The translations under genes were made by a program, and so were the position numbers. A stretch of DNA of 64,000 bases from Paenibacillus sp. FSL R10-2782 (GTDB lineage Bacteria; Bacillota; Bacilli; Paenibacillales; Paenibacillaceae), in the NCBI RefSeq assembly GCF_038592985.1, contig NZ_CP151951.1, positions 2,533,001-2,597,000 on the forward strand, read 5' to 3'. The notes beneath the pieces are model-generated. The model did not search any database and was not told the DNA's origin. It saw nothing but the letters and a program-made list of their open reading frames with translations. This document shows, piece after piece, positions 1-15,000 of this stretch; positions within the stretch are counted from its first letter, which is position 1, and every line of letters starts with the position of its first letter.

Positions 1-3000
1 CATGTGCTTGAGCAAATCGTGAACAATCCGCATATCCATGTGAATGAGCTGGAATTGGTAACACCGGAAGAGCAAGCGCAGATTGTTCAGGTTTGGGGCG
101 ATACGGCGGCAGCTTATCCGCAGGATCAGACGTTAAGTGCGCTGTTCGAGGAACAGGCGGCACGAACACCGGATCAGGTGGCGGTGCTGTTTGGAGCAGA
201 GACGCTGACCTACCGCGAGCTGAACGAGCGGGCGAATCGTCTGGCGCGGACGCTGCGTGCAGAAGGCGTGGAACCGGATCAGCCAGTGGGCATTCTGGTA
301 CAGCGCTCGCTGGAAATGATCGTGGGCATCTATGCGATCCTCAAGGCAGGCGGAGCCTACGTGCCGATTGATCCAGAATATCCGGCGGAGCGGATCCGCT
401 TTATGCTGGAGGACTCGGGAGCGAAGCTGGTACTGACGCAATCGCGTTTGGAAGAGCAAGCGTCGCTGAGCTTCGACGGCAAGGTGCTGGTGCTGGACAG
501 CGAAGAAATGTACCACGCAGATGGCTCGAATCTGGAGCCGCTGGCCGGGCCGCGTCATGTAGCCTACGTAATTTATACCTCTGGTTCTACAGGGAAACCG
601 AAGGGCGTTATGGTCGAGCACCATTCCGTGCTGAACCGGATTTTGTGGATGCATGATCGGTATGGATTGAGTGCGGAGGATACGATCCTGCAAAAGACCG
701 CCTTCACATTCGACGTATCGGTGTGGGAGCTGTTCTGGTGGTCGATGGTTGGCTCGAAGGTGAGTCTGCTGTCGGTTGGCGGGGAAAAGAATCCGGAGGA
801 CATCGTAGACACGATTGCCCGCGATGGCGTAAGCACGATGCACTTTGTGCCTGCGATGCTGCATGCGTTCCTGGAGTATGTGGAGCAGCAGCCGCAGGAA
901 GTGATGCAAGAGAAGCTGGGAACGTTAAGACACGTATTTGCCAGTGGAGAAGCGTTGCCGCCGCAGCATGTGGCACGTTTCCAACGACTCGTGTCAGGTA
1001 TCGTTGGAGCGAAGCTGATCAACCTGTACGGCCCAACCGAAGCGACGGTGGACGTATCGTACTTTGATTGCGAGCCGACGGAGGAATATGGGGTTATTCC
1101 GATCGGAAAACCGATTCAGAACATCCGTCTGTACATTGTGAAGGAAGGCACGGAACAATTGCAGCCGATTGGGGTTGCAGGGGAGCTGTGCATCGGCGGT
1201 GTAGGCGTAGCGCGAGGCTATCTGAACCGTCCAGAACTGACGGCAGAGAAATTCGTTGCCGATCCGTTTGCGGATGGCGAAGCAGGCTATGAACGGATGT
1301 ACCGCACGGGTGATTTGGCGAGATGGATGCCGGACGGCAACATCGAGTACTTGGGCCGGATTGACCATCAGGTGAAAATCCGGGGGTACCGGATCGAGCT
1401 GGGCGAGGTCGAATCGCAGCTGTTGAAGGTGGAGTCGGTACGAGAAGCCGTCGTCATGGCCCGTGCGGATGAAACAGGCCAAAAACAAATGGTGGCGTAC
1501 TACGTTGCCGGGCAGGAAATCGGAGCCAGCGAGCTAAGAAGTGAGCTGGGCCGAGAGCTGCCAAGCTATATGGTGCCATCGTACTTTGTACAACTGGAGC
1601 AGATGCCGCTGAGTCCGAACGGCAAAATCGACCGCAAGGCATTGCCAGCACCGGAAGACAGCCTGCAAAGCGGAGCCGACTATGTCGCACCGCGGACGTG
1701 GGTGGAAGTGAAGCTGGCGCAAATTTGGCAGGATGTGCTGGGCTTGGCGCAGGTCGGCGTGAAGGAAAACTTCTTCGAGATTGGCGGACACTCGCTGCGT
1801 GCGACAACCCTGGCATCGAGGATTCACAAGGAGCTGAACAAGCCGCTTCCACTGCGCAGTATTTTTGAAGCACCAACGATTGAACAACTGGCAGCGGTTC
1901 TGGAAAGTCTGGATCAAGTGGCGTATGCTTCCATTCCGGTGACGGGAGCTCGTGATTTCTATCCGTTATCCTCGGCGCAAAAACGACTGTATGTGCTGCA
2001 TCAGTTCGACCCGAATGATGTGAACTACAACATGCCGTCCGTGCTGCAAGTGAGTGGTCCGCTGGACGTGAAACGAGTAGAAGACGTATTCCGTCAACTA
2101 ATCGCTCGCCATGCGACCTTGCGTACCCGCTTTGAACTGGTGGACAGTGAGCCGATGCAATGGATTGAGGACACGGTGTCGTTCGAGGTGGAATATGCAA
2201 AGGTACAGGCAGAGCGTGCGACGATTACAGATATGGACACGATGGTTAGCAAGGAAGCGCAAGAGCAGGTGCGGCGCTTTGTCCGTCCGTTCGATCTGCA
2301 AGCTGCACCGCTGCTGCGGGTAGGCTTGGTGGACCTGGGCGTTCAAGGAGCAGAGCAAGAATCGCAGCATTTGCTCATGCTCGACATGCATCATATCGTT
2401 TCGGATGGTGTGTCCATGGAGGTACTGACCGATGAATTTGTCCGCTTGTATGACGGTGAAGAGCTATCGCCATTGCGGATTCAGTACAAGGATTATGCGG
2501 TATGGCAGCAAAGCGAAGCCCATCAGGAGTGGATGCAGCGTCAGGAAGCGTACTGGCTCGACACCTTCCGGGGTGAACTGCCTGTGCTGGATATGGCAAC
2601 CGACTTTGCCCGCCCGGCAATGCAGAGTACAGCAGGGAATACGATCGAATTCGGACTGGGGCTTGAAGTTAGTGAAGGCCTGAAAGAACTGGCTGCACAA
2701 ACAGGCTCCACGCTGTATATGGTGCTACTGGCGGCGTACACCGCGCTCTTGCATAAATACACGGGCCAAGAGGATATCGTGGTTGGAACGCCGATTGCCG
2801 GAAGACCGCATGCGGAACTGGAGAGCTTGGTAGGTGTATTCATTAACACGTTGGCGATCCGTAATTATCCGTCTGGCGACAAATCATATCTTGATTATTT
2901 GCAAGAGGTCAAGGAGCATGCGCTCAGTGCTTATGAGCATCAAGACTATCCTTTTGAAGAGCTGGTTGAGAAACTCAATTTAACGCGGGATACAAGTCGG

Positions 3001-6000
3001 AATGCGATGTTTGACACGATGTTTGAGTTGAAAACATTGGAGCAGCAGGAATTGCAGCTGGAAGGTCTTACTCTAAATTCGTATCCGATGGAAAATAATA
3101 CTGCCAAATTTGATCTGACCCTGGATGCAGTGGAGCAGCCGGAAGGTATTCTGTGCAGTCTGGAGTACAGCACGGCGCTGTACAAACCTGAAACCATCGC
3201 GCGATTGGCCAAGCATTTTACCGAACTTGTTCGTGCGATTACACTTGATCCGCAGCAGCCACTGGCAGCTTTGGATATGGTACCCGTCGAGGAAAAAGCA
3301 CAAATCATCTACGGTTTTGGAGATGTGGGGGTATCGGATGTTGCTGCTGTTGAAGCAGGAGCCCTGTTCCATACCTTTGTGGAAGAACAGGCGCAGCTTG
3401 TCCCGGATCACGTGGCGGTTGTGTATGAGGATCAACAACTTACGTACCGTCAACTGAACGAGCGTGCGAACCAATTGGCTCGTAGATTGCGGAATGAAGG
3501 TATTGGACGCGAGTCGATTGTTGGCATCTTGAGCGAACGCTCGGTAGACATGCTGGTCGGCGTACTGGCAGTGTGGAAGGCTGGAGGCGCATATGTGCCG
3601 CTGGATGCAGATTATCCGTCGGAACGTATTCGTTTCATGCTGGAGGACAGTGGTGCTACGGTGCTGCTGACCCAAACAGGCTTGCAGGAGCGTGCGCAGG
3701 TATGGCTGGAGGAAAGCCGAGGGGCCTTGGCCGGACGGAAGTCTGAGGGCCAACTGGAAACGGCGGTTAGCGCTGAGACGGTGGAATCAGGTACCCTCCA
3801 TGGAGACCCGAGTTTAACATTAGACTGGCCATCTGACAGTAAAGCAACATCCGAACCAGTAACTGGACTGTGCTTGCAGACAATGCTGGCGTTGGACGAT
3901 GAGTCGCTGTACACCGGAGACACCACGGATATCGAACCTATCAACGAACCGCAGGATCTGGCGTATGTGATCTACACCTCTGGAACAACGGGACGTCCGA
4001 AGGGAGTCATGATCGAGCATCACAGCTTGGTGAATACGGCTGCAGCGTATCGCCGGGATTACCGTCTGTATCAGTTCCCGGTACGGCTGCTGCAACTGGC
4101 GAGCTTCTCCTTCGACGTATTTGTCGGGGATATTGCGCGGGCGCTCTATAACGGCGGAACAATGGTCATTTGTCCGAAAGACGACCGGATTGATCTCAGC
4201 CGTCTGTATGACTGGATTCACGATTATCAGATTACGGTGTTTGAATCGACCCCAGCCCTGATCGTACCGTTCATGCAGCATGTGCATGAACAGGGACTGG
4301 ACATGAGCAGTCTGGAGCTACTCATCACCAGCTCGGATAGCTGCAACGTGGCGGATTACCGAGTGCTGCAAGAGCGGTTTGGTGCAGCTACTCGTATTAT
4401 TAACAGCTATGGTGTAACGGAAGCGGCGATTGACTCCAGCTTCTACGACGAAGAGCTGTCGAAGCTGCCAAGCAGCGGCAGTGTGCCGATTGGTCAGGCG
4501 TGGCTGAATGCCCGTTTTTATATCGTAGACAGCCAACTGAATCCGGTGCCTATCGGCGTACTGGGCGAGCTGTGTATTGGCGGAGCCGGGGTGGCACGGG
4601 GCTACCTGAACCGTGCCGACCTGACGGCCGAGAAATTCGTGGCGAATCCGTACGTGCCGGGTGAACGATTGTACCGCACAGGCGATTTGGCGCGGTGGAT
4701 GCCGGACGGGAACGTTGACTTTATCGGGCGGATGGACTATCAGGTCAAAATCCGGGGCTACCGGATTGAACTGGGCGAGGTGGAAGCGCAGCTGCTGACC
4801 GTGGATGGTATTGAAAAAGCCATGGTCACCGCCTGGGAAAACGAAGATGGCAACAAGGACCTGTGTGCGTATCTTGTAGCCTCAGAGGCACTGAGTTTGC
4901 CGGAGCTACGCAACGCGCTGCAGCCAAAGCTGCCGGGCTATATGATCCCGACGTACGTCGTACAACTGGATCATTTCCCGCTGACACCAAATGGAAAAAT
5001 AGACCGCAAAGCGTTGCCTGCGCCGGAAGCACGCTTGGGAGGCACGGAGTACGTTGTGCCGCGGACATTGCTGGAAGAGCAACTGGTACGTATCTGGCAA
5101 AGTGTACTGAACCATTCGCAGATAGGCATTAAGGATAACTTCTTTGAAGTGGGAGGACATTCTCTGCGCGCCACAACACTGGTGGCGAAAATTCATCAGG
5201 AGCTGCATCACAAGCTGGCGCTGCGAGATATTTTCCAATATCCGACGATTGAGCAATTGGTGCAGGTGATGGGTGAACATCAGACACAGCACACGTATGT
5301 ATCTATACCTGTTGTGAAGGAGCGCGCATATTATCCAGTTTCCTCGGCGCAAAAACGGATGTATGTTTTGAGTCACTTGGAAGGTGGAGAGGTTAGCTAC
5401 AACATGCCGGAAGCCTTGATTATTGAAGGTTCCCTGGATAAAACGCGACTGGAGCAAGCCTTCCGCCAGCTGATTGCACGTCATGAAACCCTGCGAACCA
5501 GATTCGATATGGTGGGGGGCGAGGTTGTTCAACGTATTGATCCAAGTGTTGAATTCAACGTGGAGTATGTGCAGGCAAGCGAAGAAGAGACACAGCAGTA
5601 CGCACTGGACTTTGTACGTGCATTTGATCTCGCGCAAGCACCGTTGCTGCGGGTTCAGTTGGTGGAAAACGGACCGCAACGTCACGTTATGCTCTATGAC
5701 ATGCACCATATTATTTCGGATGGCGTTACTGAGGGAATTATCGTGCAGGAGCTCTCTCAATTGTATGCAGGCAATGAGCTGCCGCCACTTCGCATCCAGT
5801 ACAAGGACTATGCCGTTTGGCAGCATGAAGATATGCAAAGTGAACGTCTTCGTGAGCAAGAAAGCTATTGGCTGAAAACCATGGCTGGTGAAATTCCGGC
5901 GCTGGATATGCCAACAGATTTTGCAAGACCAGCCGTACAGCGTCTAGAAGGAGCTCGACTGGATTTTGCAATCAGCATGGAGGATAGCGAGCAGTTGAAA

Positions 6001-9000
6001 CAGCTGGCCGCTCAAACAGGATCAACCTTGTACATGGTGTTGCTGGCAGCGTATAGCACGCTCTTGCATAAATATTCGGGGCAGGAGGACATTATCGTCG
6101 GAACGCCGATTGCCGGAAGACCACACGCGGAGTTGGGTGGCCTGATAGGTGTATTCCTCAACACGTTGGCGATCCGTAATTATCCGTCTGGCGACAAATC
6201 GTTCCTCGATTACCTGCAGGAGGTCAAGGAGCATGCGCTCAGTGCTTATGAGCATCAAGACTATCCTTTTGAAGAGCTGGTTGAAAAGCTGAATTTGACA
6301 CGGGATACGAGCCGGAATGCGTTGTTTGACACAATGTTTGAGTTGAAAACATTTGAGCAGCAGGAGTTGCAGTTGGAAGGTCTGACCTTAAAGCCGTATC
6401 CGACGGAAAATAATACTGCCAAATTTGATCTGACTCTGGATGCAGTAGAGCAGCCGGAAGGTATTCTGTGCAGTCTGGAATACAGCACGGTGCTGTATAA
6501 GCCTGAAACCATTGCACGATTGGCCAAGCATTTTACCGAACTCGTTCGTGCGATTACACTTGATCCACAGCAGCCACTGGCAGCTTTGGATATGGTAACC
6601 GTCGAGGAAAAAGCACAAATCATCTACGGTTTTGGAGATGTGGGTGTATCGGGTGTTGCTGCCGTTGAAGCAGGAGCCCTGTTCCATACCTTTGTGGAAG
6701 AACAGGCGCAGCTTGTCCCGGATCACGTGGCGGTTGTGTACGAGGAGCAACAACTTACGTACCGCAAACTGAACGAGCGTGCGAACCAATTGGCTCGTAG
6801 ATTGCGAAATGAAGGCATTGGACGCGAGTCGATTGTCGGCATCTTGAGCGAACGATCGGTGGACATGCTGGTGGGCGTACTGGCGGTGTGGAAGGCTGGA
6901 GGCGCATATGTGCCGCTGGATGCAGACTATCCGTCGGAGCGTATTCGTTTCATGCTGGAGGACAGTGGCGCGACGGTGCTACTGACCCAAACAGGCTTGC
7001 AGGAGCGTGCACAAGTATGGCTGGAGGAAAGCCAAGCTATATCCGAACCAGCAGCAGGACTGCGCCTGCAGACCGTACTGGCGCTGGACGATGAGTCGCT
7101 GTACATCGGGGATACCACAGATGTCGAACACATCAACGAGCCGCAGGATCTGGCGTATGTGATCTACACCTCCGGTACAACGGGACGTCCGAAGGGCGTC
7201 ATGATCGAGCATCGGAGCTTGGTGAATACGGCTGCAGCATATCGCCGGGATTACCGTCTGAACCAATTCCCGGTACGATTGCTGCAACTGGCAAGCTTCT
7301 CCTTCGACGTATTCGTCGGGGATATCGCACGGGCGCTCTATAACGGCGGAACGATGGTTATCTGCCCGAAAGACGACCGGATTGATCCAAGCCGTCTGTA
7401 CAGCTGGATTCGTGACTATCAGGTTACGGTGTTCGAATCGACACCGGCCTTGATCGTACCATTCATGCAGCATGTGCATGAACACGGACTGGACATGAGC
7501 AGTCTGGAGCTGCTGATCACCAGCTCGGATAGCTGCAGCGTGACAGATTACCGGGTGCTGCAAGAACGATTTGGTGCAGATATTCGCATCATTAACAGCT
7601 ACGGCGTAACGGAAGCGGCGATTGACTCCAGCTTTTACGATGAAGAGCTGTCGAAGCTGCCAAGCAGCGGCAGTGTACCGATTGGTCAGGCGTGGCTGAA
7701 CGCCCGCTTTTATATCGTAGACAGCCAACTGAATCCGGTGCCTGTCGGCGTACTGGGTGAGCTATGCATTGGCGGCGCCGGGGTAGCACGCGGATACCTG
7801 AACCGTGCCGACCTGACGGCCGAGAAATTCGTGGCGAATCCGTACGTGCCGGGTGAACGGTTGTATCGGACGGGTGATTTGGCGCGGTGGATGCCGGACG
7901 GGAATGTGGACTTCATCGGCCGGATGGACTATCAAGTCAAAATCCGGGGCTACCGGATCGAGCTGGGCGAGATCGAAACCGTGATCCAGCGGGTGCCGGG
8001 CGTGCGTCAAGCGGTCGTGATCGACCGGACAGATGAGCGTGGGCACAAGTATTTGTGCGGCTATATCACGGGAGAAGCGGAGCTGCGGATCGAGGAGGTA
8101 CAGGCTGAGCTGGAAGCAGGGCTGCCAGCGCACATGGTGCCAGCACGCTTGATGCGACTGGAGACGATCCCGCTGACGAGCAACGGCAAAATCGACCGCA
8201 AGGCGTTGCCGGAGCCGGAAGGCAGCATCCATACAGGTGCAGCCTATGTGGCACCGCGTACAACGGTAGAGCAGGTGCTGGCTTCGGTATGGGCCGGGGT
8301 GCTCGGCGTGGAAGCGGTAGGCACACAGGATAACTTCTTCGAGCTGGGCGGCGATTCGATCAAGGCGCTGCAGGTATCATCCCGATTGCTGCAAGCAGGC
8401 TATCGACTGAACATGAAAGACCTGTTCAGCAATCCAACGGTGTCTGCATTGGCGCTGAAAGTCCAATCCGTGACAAGATTGGCAGATCAGAGCGAAGTAG
8501 TGGGTGCTGTGAAGCTGACACCTGTTCAACAATGGTTCTTTGAGCAAAACCTGACGGATGCTCATCACCATAACCAGTCCATCATGCTGCATAGCAAGGA
8601 CGGTTTTGATGAAACGGCATTGCGTACAGCGATGGAGCAAATTGTTAGCCATCACGACGCGCTGCGTACCATTTTCCGTCCTACCGATCACGGATACGAA
8701 GCATGGAGCCGTGCGATTGGTGAGGGTAAGCTGTACACGCTGGAACAGACGGACTTCCGCAATGAGACTGAGGTGTCTGCGGCCATTGAGGCCAAAGCGA
8801 ATGAAATTCAAGCTGGAATTGATTTGAGTGAAGGACCGCTGGTGAAGCTGGGGCTGTTCCATTGCCCAGATGGAGATCATTTGCTGATTGCGATTCATCA
8901 CTTAGTGGTGGACACTGTATCCTGGCGCATTTTGTTCGAGGATATTACGACAGCCTATGAGCAGGCATTGAACGGACAAGCGGCTCGTCTTCCGTACAAA

Positions 9001-12000
9001 ACGGATTCGTTCCGCATCTGGGCTGATGGACAATCTCAATATGCGAACGGTCAGGAAATTGCAGCGGAACTCGCATTCTGGCAAGAAATTGAACAGGGAA
9101 TGTATGAGCCGCTTCCAAAAGACCAGCCACAGTCCTATTCATTAAATAGGGACAGCGAGATCGTTACTGCCACGTGGACAGCTCAGGAAACGGAGCAACT
9201 GTTAAAACAGGCGCATCGTGCCTACAACACGGATATGAATGATTTGCTGCTTACGGCATTGGGAATGACGATTCATCGCTGGGCAGGCATTGGACGAGTG
9301 CTCGTCAACCTGGAAGGTCATGGACGGGAATCCATTTTGCCAGAGCTGGATATTACTCGCACCGTTGGCTGGTTTACGACTCAATTCCCGGTTGTGCTGG
9401 ATATGAGCGTGGGACAAGGCCTTTCACAGTGCATCAAAAATGTGAAAGAAGGGCTGCGTCGCATCCCGCAAAAGGGTATTGGCTACGGTATTTTGAGATA
9501 CCTGTCCGCCGCACGTGAGCAAGAGCGTTTTGTAACCGAACCTGAAATCAGTTTTAACTATTTAGGACAATTTGATCAAGATATGCAAAATCAATCCATT
9601 GACGTATCTCATTACTCCAGCGGTGAAGAGCTTGGCGCACATGCAGCCAGATCGCACACGCTAGACATTAATGGAATGATTTCCGAGGGCGAACTGCAAT
9701 TGACGATCAGCTACAGCAATCAGGAATATCGCCGTGAGACGATGGAGCAGCTAGCCGAGGAGTTCAGAACTAGCTTGCGGGAAATCATTGCGCATTGCGC
9801 AGGCCGCAAACAGCAGGAGCTGACCCCAAGCGATGTAATGCTTAAAAATGTAACCATGGCTGAGCTGGATCAATTGGTAGAGCGGACTCGTGACATTGGC
9901 GAACTGGAAAATGTATATGCGTTAACGCCGATGCAAAAAGGTATGCTGTTCCATAGTCTGATGGATGCAGAGTCAGGTGCTTATTTTGAACAAACGACAT
10001 TTGATTTGCGCGGACGCTTCCAGGCGAATATTTTCCAAGATAGCTTGAATCATTTGGCGCAGCGGCATGAGATTTTTAGAGCTAATTTCTACAGTGGTTG
10101 GCAGGATGAGCCTGTGCAGGTCATTTTCCGCCGCAAGGATATTGGTTTCAAATATGAAGATCTGCGTCATTTGGATGAGCAGGAGCGTGACACGTATGTG
10201 AAGGAATTTATTCGTAAAGACAAGGCAGCCGGATTCGATTTGTCCCGTGATGCATTGATGCGCGTGGCGATTTTACGAACAGGTGATGAGGATTATTATT
10301 TTGTGTGGAGCTCTCATCACATCTTGATGGATGGCTGGTGTGTGGCGTTGGTAACGGATGAGGTGTTTGAGGCTTATTTTGCAGCCGTCGAGCATAGGGA
10401 ACCGAAGCTTGCCCCAGTTACTCCATACAGTCAGTATATTGAGTGGCTTGAAGCACAGGATGTAGAGGCTGCATCTTCATACTGGAAGGATTATTTGCTC
10501 GACTATGATCAGCAAACTTCGATTCCGACCGGAAAAGTAGGCGTGAAAGCGGACGGTGCACAATTTGAGCATGTGCTGTGCGATCTGGGCAAGGATTTGA
10601 CAGGCCGCATTGAAATGGTTGCCAAGCAGCACCACGTGACCACGAATACATTATTGCAAACGGCATGGGGCTTGCTGCTTCAAAAGTACAACGGTAGTGA
10701 CGACGCTGTTTTTGGCGGCGTAGTGTCTGGTCGTCCGGCTGATATTTCGGGTATCGAAAATATGGTGGGCTTGTTCATTAACACCATCCCGGTACGCATT
10801 CGCAGTGGAGCTGAGGAAACCTTTGCCGACATGATCAAAGCGAATCAGCAGCAGGCGCTGGCTTCTCAAGCGTATGAAACGTATCCGCTATATGAAATTC
10901 AAGCCTTAAGCGAGCAAAAGCAAGACCTGATCAACCACATTATCGTGTTTGAAAACTATCCGGTGGAGGAGCAGGTCGAGCAGCTTGGCGAAGGTGCAGA
11001 ATCGGATTTTGAAATTAGCAACGCAGGCATGATTGAACAAACCAACTATGATTTCAATCTGCTCGTCATTCCGCAGGAAGCGATGAAAATCCGATTTGAG
11101 TACAATGCAAAGCTCTATGATCGTGAAGCCGTTGAACGGACTCAGGGCCATCTGGTGCAGTTGCTGGAGCAGGTGGTAGCGAATCCGGACATTCGGGTAC
11201 ATGAGCTGGATATGTTAAGCGAGCAGGAGCGAGAGCAAATTCTGGGTGCATGGGGGAATACGGCGGCTGAGTACCCAAGCGAGCAGACGATCCATGGCTT
11301 GTTCGAGACACAAGCAGCGCAGACACCGGAGCAGGCAGCGTTGTTCTTCGAAGGAGAGCAGTTGACCTACCGTGAGTTGAATGAACGTGCGAATCGTCTG
11401 GCTCGTACCTTGCGCAGTCAAGGCGTGACGAAGGATCGTCTAGTGGGTCTGATGACCGAGCGTTCGGTAGACATGATTGTGGGCATCTTCGGGATTTTGA
11501 AAGCCGGGGGCGCATATGTGCCAATTGATCCGACGTATCCAGAGGAGCGTATCCGCTACATGCTGGATGACTCAGGGGCAGAGCTGTTGTTGACGCAAAG
11601 CCATCTGGTGGACAAAGCAGCTTTTGACGGCCATGTGCTGGTGCTGGATGGGGCACAGGGTGTGTATCACAAGGATGGTTCCAATCTGGAGCCGTTGTCC
11701 GGGCCAAACGATCTGGCGTATGTGATTTATACGTCAGGTACGACGGGTCAGCCGAAGGGTGTAATGCTGGAGCATCACGGGCTGTGCAATCTGAAAACGT
11801 ATTTTGACCAGACACTTCGGATCAGCACGTCGGATCATGCGTTATTGTTCGCCAGCTATTCGTTTGATGCGGCTTGCTGGGAAATCTTCCAGGCACTGTT
11901 CTGCGGAGCTACGTTGTACGTGCCAACGTCAGAGACGATTTTGGACTATGAGAGATTCGAGCATTACATGAAAGAACATCAGATTACGGTGGCGACATTA

Positions 12001-15000
12001 CCACCGACCTATGCGGTGTATCTGGAACCGGAGCATATGCCGAACCTGCGTACTCTGTTCACTGCCGGATCAGCATCATCAACAGAGCTGGTGCACAAGT
12101 GGAAGGATCAGGTGGCGTACTACAACGGTTACGGTCCGACCGAAAACTCGGTAGCAACGTCGGTTTGGTCGGTATCCGAAGACGAGAGAGCAGGCCAACT
12201 GATTTCCATCGGACGTCCTATTCCGAATCATCGGGTATACATGGTGGATGTGCATGGACATTTGGCTCCAATAGGCGTAGCGGGTGAACTGTGTGTATCT
12301 GGTCCGGGTCTGGCCCGTGGCTATCTGGATCGTCCAGAAATGACGGCTGAAAAATTCGTACCGAATCCGTTTGCGGCTGGCGAAGCGGGCTATGAACGGA
12401 TGTACCGTACGGGTGACTTGGCGAGATGGATGCCGGATGGCAATATCGAATATTTAGGCCGGATCGACCATCAGGTCAAAATCCGGGGCTACCGGATCGA
12501 GCTGGGCGAGGTTGAGGCCCAAATGCTGAAAGTGGAAGATGTGCAAGAGGTCATTGTGCTGGCCCAGGCGGACGAGCAGGGGCAAAATCAACTGGTGGCG
12601 TACTATGTTGCTGAACGGGAAGTGAACGCAGGAGAGCTGCGCAGCTTACTGGGCGCGGAGCTTCCAAATTACATGGTGCCTTCGTATTTGGTACAGCTGG
12701 AGCACATGCCATTGACACCGAACGGCAAAATCGACCGCAAGGCACTACCAGCACCGGAAGACAGCCAGCAAAGCGGAGCGGATTATGTCGCACCGCGGAC
12801 GTGGGTGGAAGTGAAGCTGGCACAAATTTGGCAGGATGTACTGGGCTTGGCGCAGGTCGGCGTGAAGGAAAACTTCTTCGAGATTGGCGGACACTCGCTG
12901 CGTGCGACAACCCTGGCCTCGAAGATTCACAAGGAGCTGAACAAGCCGCTTCCACTGCGCAGTATTTTTGAAGCACCAACAATTGAACAACTGGCAGCGG
13001 TTCTGGAAAGTCTGGATCAAGTGGTGTATGCTTCCATTCCGGTAACGGAAACCCGTGATTTCTATCCGTTGTCTTCGGCGCAAAAACGACTGTATGTGCT
13101 GCATCAGTTCGACCCGAATGATGTGAACTACAACATGCCGTCCGTGCTGCAAGTGAGTGGTCCGCTGGACGTGAAACGAGTAGAAGACGTATTCCGTCAA
13201 CTAATCGCCCGCCATGCGACCTTGCGTACCCGCTTTGAACTGGTGGACAGTGAGCCGATGCAATGGATTGAGGACACGGTGCCATTCGAGGTGGAATATG
13301 CAAAGGTACGGGCAGAGGGTGCGACGATTACAGATACGGACACGATGGTTAGCAAGGAAGCACAAGAGCAGGTGCGACGCTTTGTCCGTCCGTTCGATCT
13401 GGAAGCTGCGCCGCTGCTGCGGGTAGGCTTGGTAGACCTGGGCGTTCAAGGAGCAGAGCAAGAATTGCAGCATTTGCTCATGCTCGACATGCATCATATC
13501 GTTTCGGATGGTGTGTCCATGGGCATACTGACCGATGAATTTGTCCGCTTGTATGAGGGTGAAGAGCTATCGCCATTGCGGATTCAGTACAAGGATTATG
13601 CGGTATGGCAGCAAAGCGAAGCCCATCAGGAGTGGATGCAGCGTCAGGAAGCGTACTGGCTCGACACCTTCCGGGGTGAGTTGCCTGTGCTGGATGTACC
13701 TACGGACTTTGCCCGTCCGGCGGTACGAAATACGGCAGGGGATACGGTCGTGTTCGGACTGGAGCATGAAGTTAGCGAACGCCTGAAAGAACTGGCGGCG
13801 CACACAGGCTCCACGCTGTATATGGTGCTGCTGGCGGCATACACTGCGCTCTTGCATCAATACAGCGGACAAGAGGATATTGTGGTCGGTACGCCGATTG
13901 CAGGACGACCACATGCGGATCTGGAGCCGATCCTCGGGATGTTCGTCGGAACGTTGGCATTACGGAACTATCCAACGGCGGAGCATACCTTCCGCAGCTA
14001 TGTGGAAGAAGTGAAAGTTCATGCTCTGCAAGCCTACGAGCATCAGGACTATCCATTTGAGGAACTGGTGGAAAAGCTGAATGTGAAGCGGGATATGAGT
14101 CGCAATCCGTTGTTCGATACGATGTTTACGCTGCAAACCACTGAGGAAGGCGAACTGCAGCTGGCAGACCTTAGCTTCCGTCCATACGGCTTGGAACAAA
14201 CGCCAGCCAAGTTTGATTTGACGCTGGAAGCCAGAGAGGAAGAGGCAGGTATTCAGTTCGGATTGCAGTATGCAACCGCGTTGTATCAACGGGAAACCGT
14301 AGAACGGATGACACGTCACTTCATTCGTTTGGCCGAAGCCGTGGCAGCGAACCCGGATGCGAAGCTGGGTGAGCTGGAGCTGATAACGGCGGAAGAAACC
14401 GAGCGGATTCTGAAGGTGTTCAACGATCCGAACGCGCATAGCGTGCGTGGAGGAGCACAAGGTCGTGCGCTCAGCGAACGCTTTGAAGAGCAGGCGAAGC
14501 GCAGTCCTGAGCGGGTAGCGGTCGTGTCTGGGGACACGAAACTGACCTACGCTGAGCTGAACGAGCAAGCGAACCGATTAGCCCGTGTGTTACGGGAGAA
14601 AGGGGTCGAAGCAGATCAACCGGTAGGTATATTGCTGGAACGTTCTGCGGATATCCTGGTGTGCATTATGGGGGTACTTAAGGCTGGAGGCGCGTATGTG
14701 CCGATGGATAGCATGTATCCGCAGGAACGCATCGACTACATGCTCCAAGACAGTGGGGCAACGGTCGTGATTACAAGCAGAGTCGCCCAGCTATCACTCA
14801 GCTTGCCATCCACAGTACAGGCTGTAGTCCTTGATGACGAGGACGTTCAGACTCAGTTGAATGTACAGGATGCGAGCAACCTGGTCCCTGTTGTTGGCCC
14901 GCACAACCTGGCCTATATGATTTACACGTCAGGTACAACCGGCCAGCCGAAAGGGGTCATGATTGAGCAGGGCAGTGTCAGCAATCTGGTAGATGCTTTA

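Noticed and set aside
133..909. 258-codon open frame on the minus strand inside triD, and many similar ones through both NRPS genes
   Set aside because: They are antisense shadows of a codon-biased gene, without ribosome sites or recognisable domains, and they recur wherever NRPS motifs repeat.
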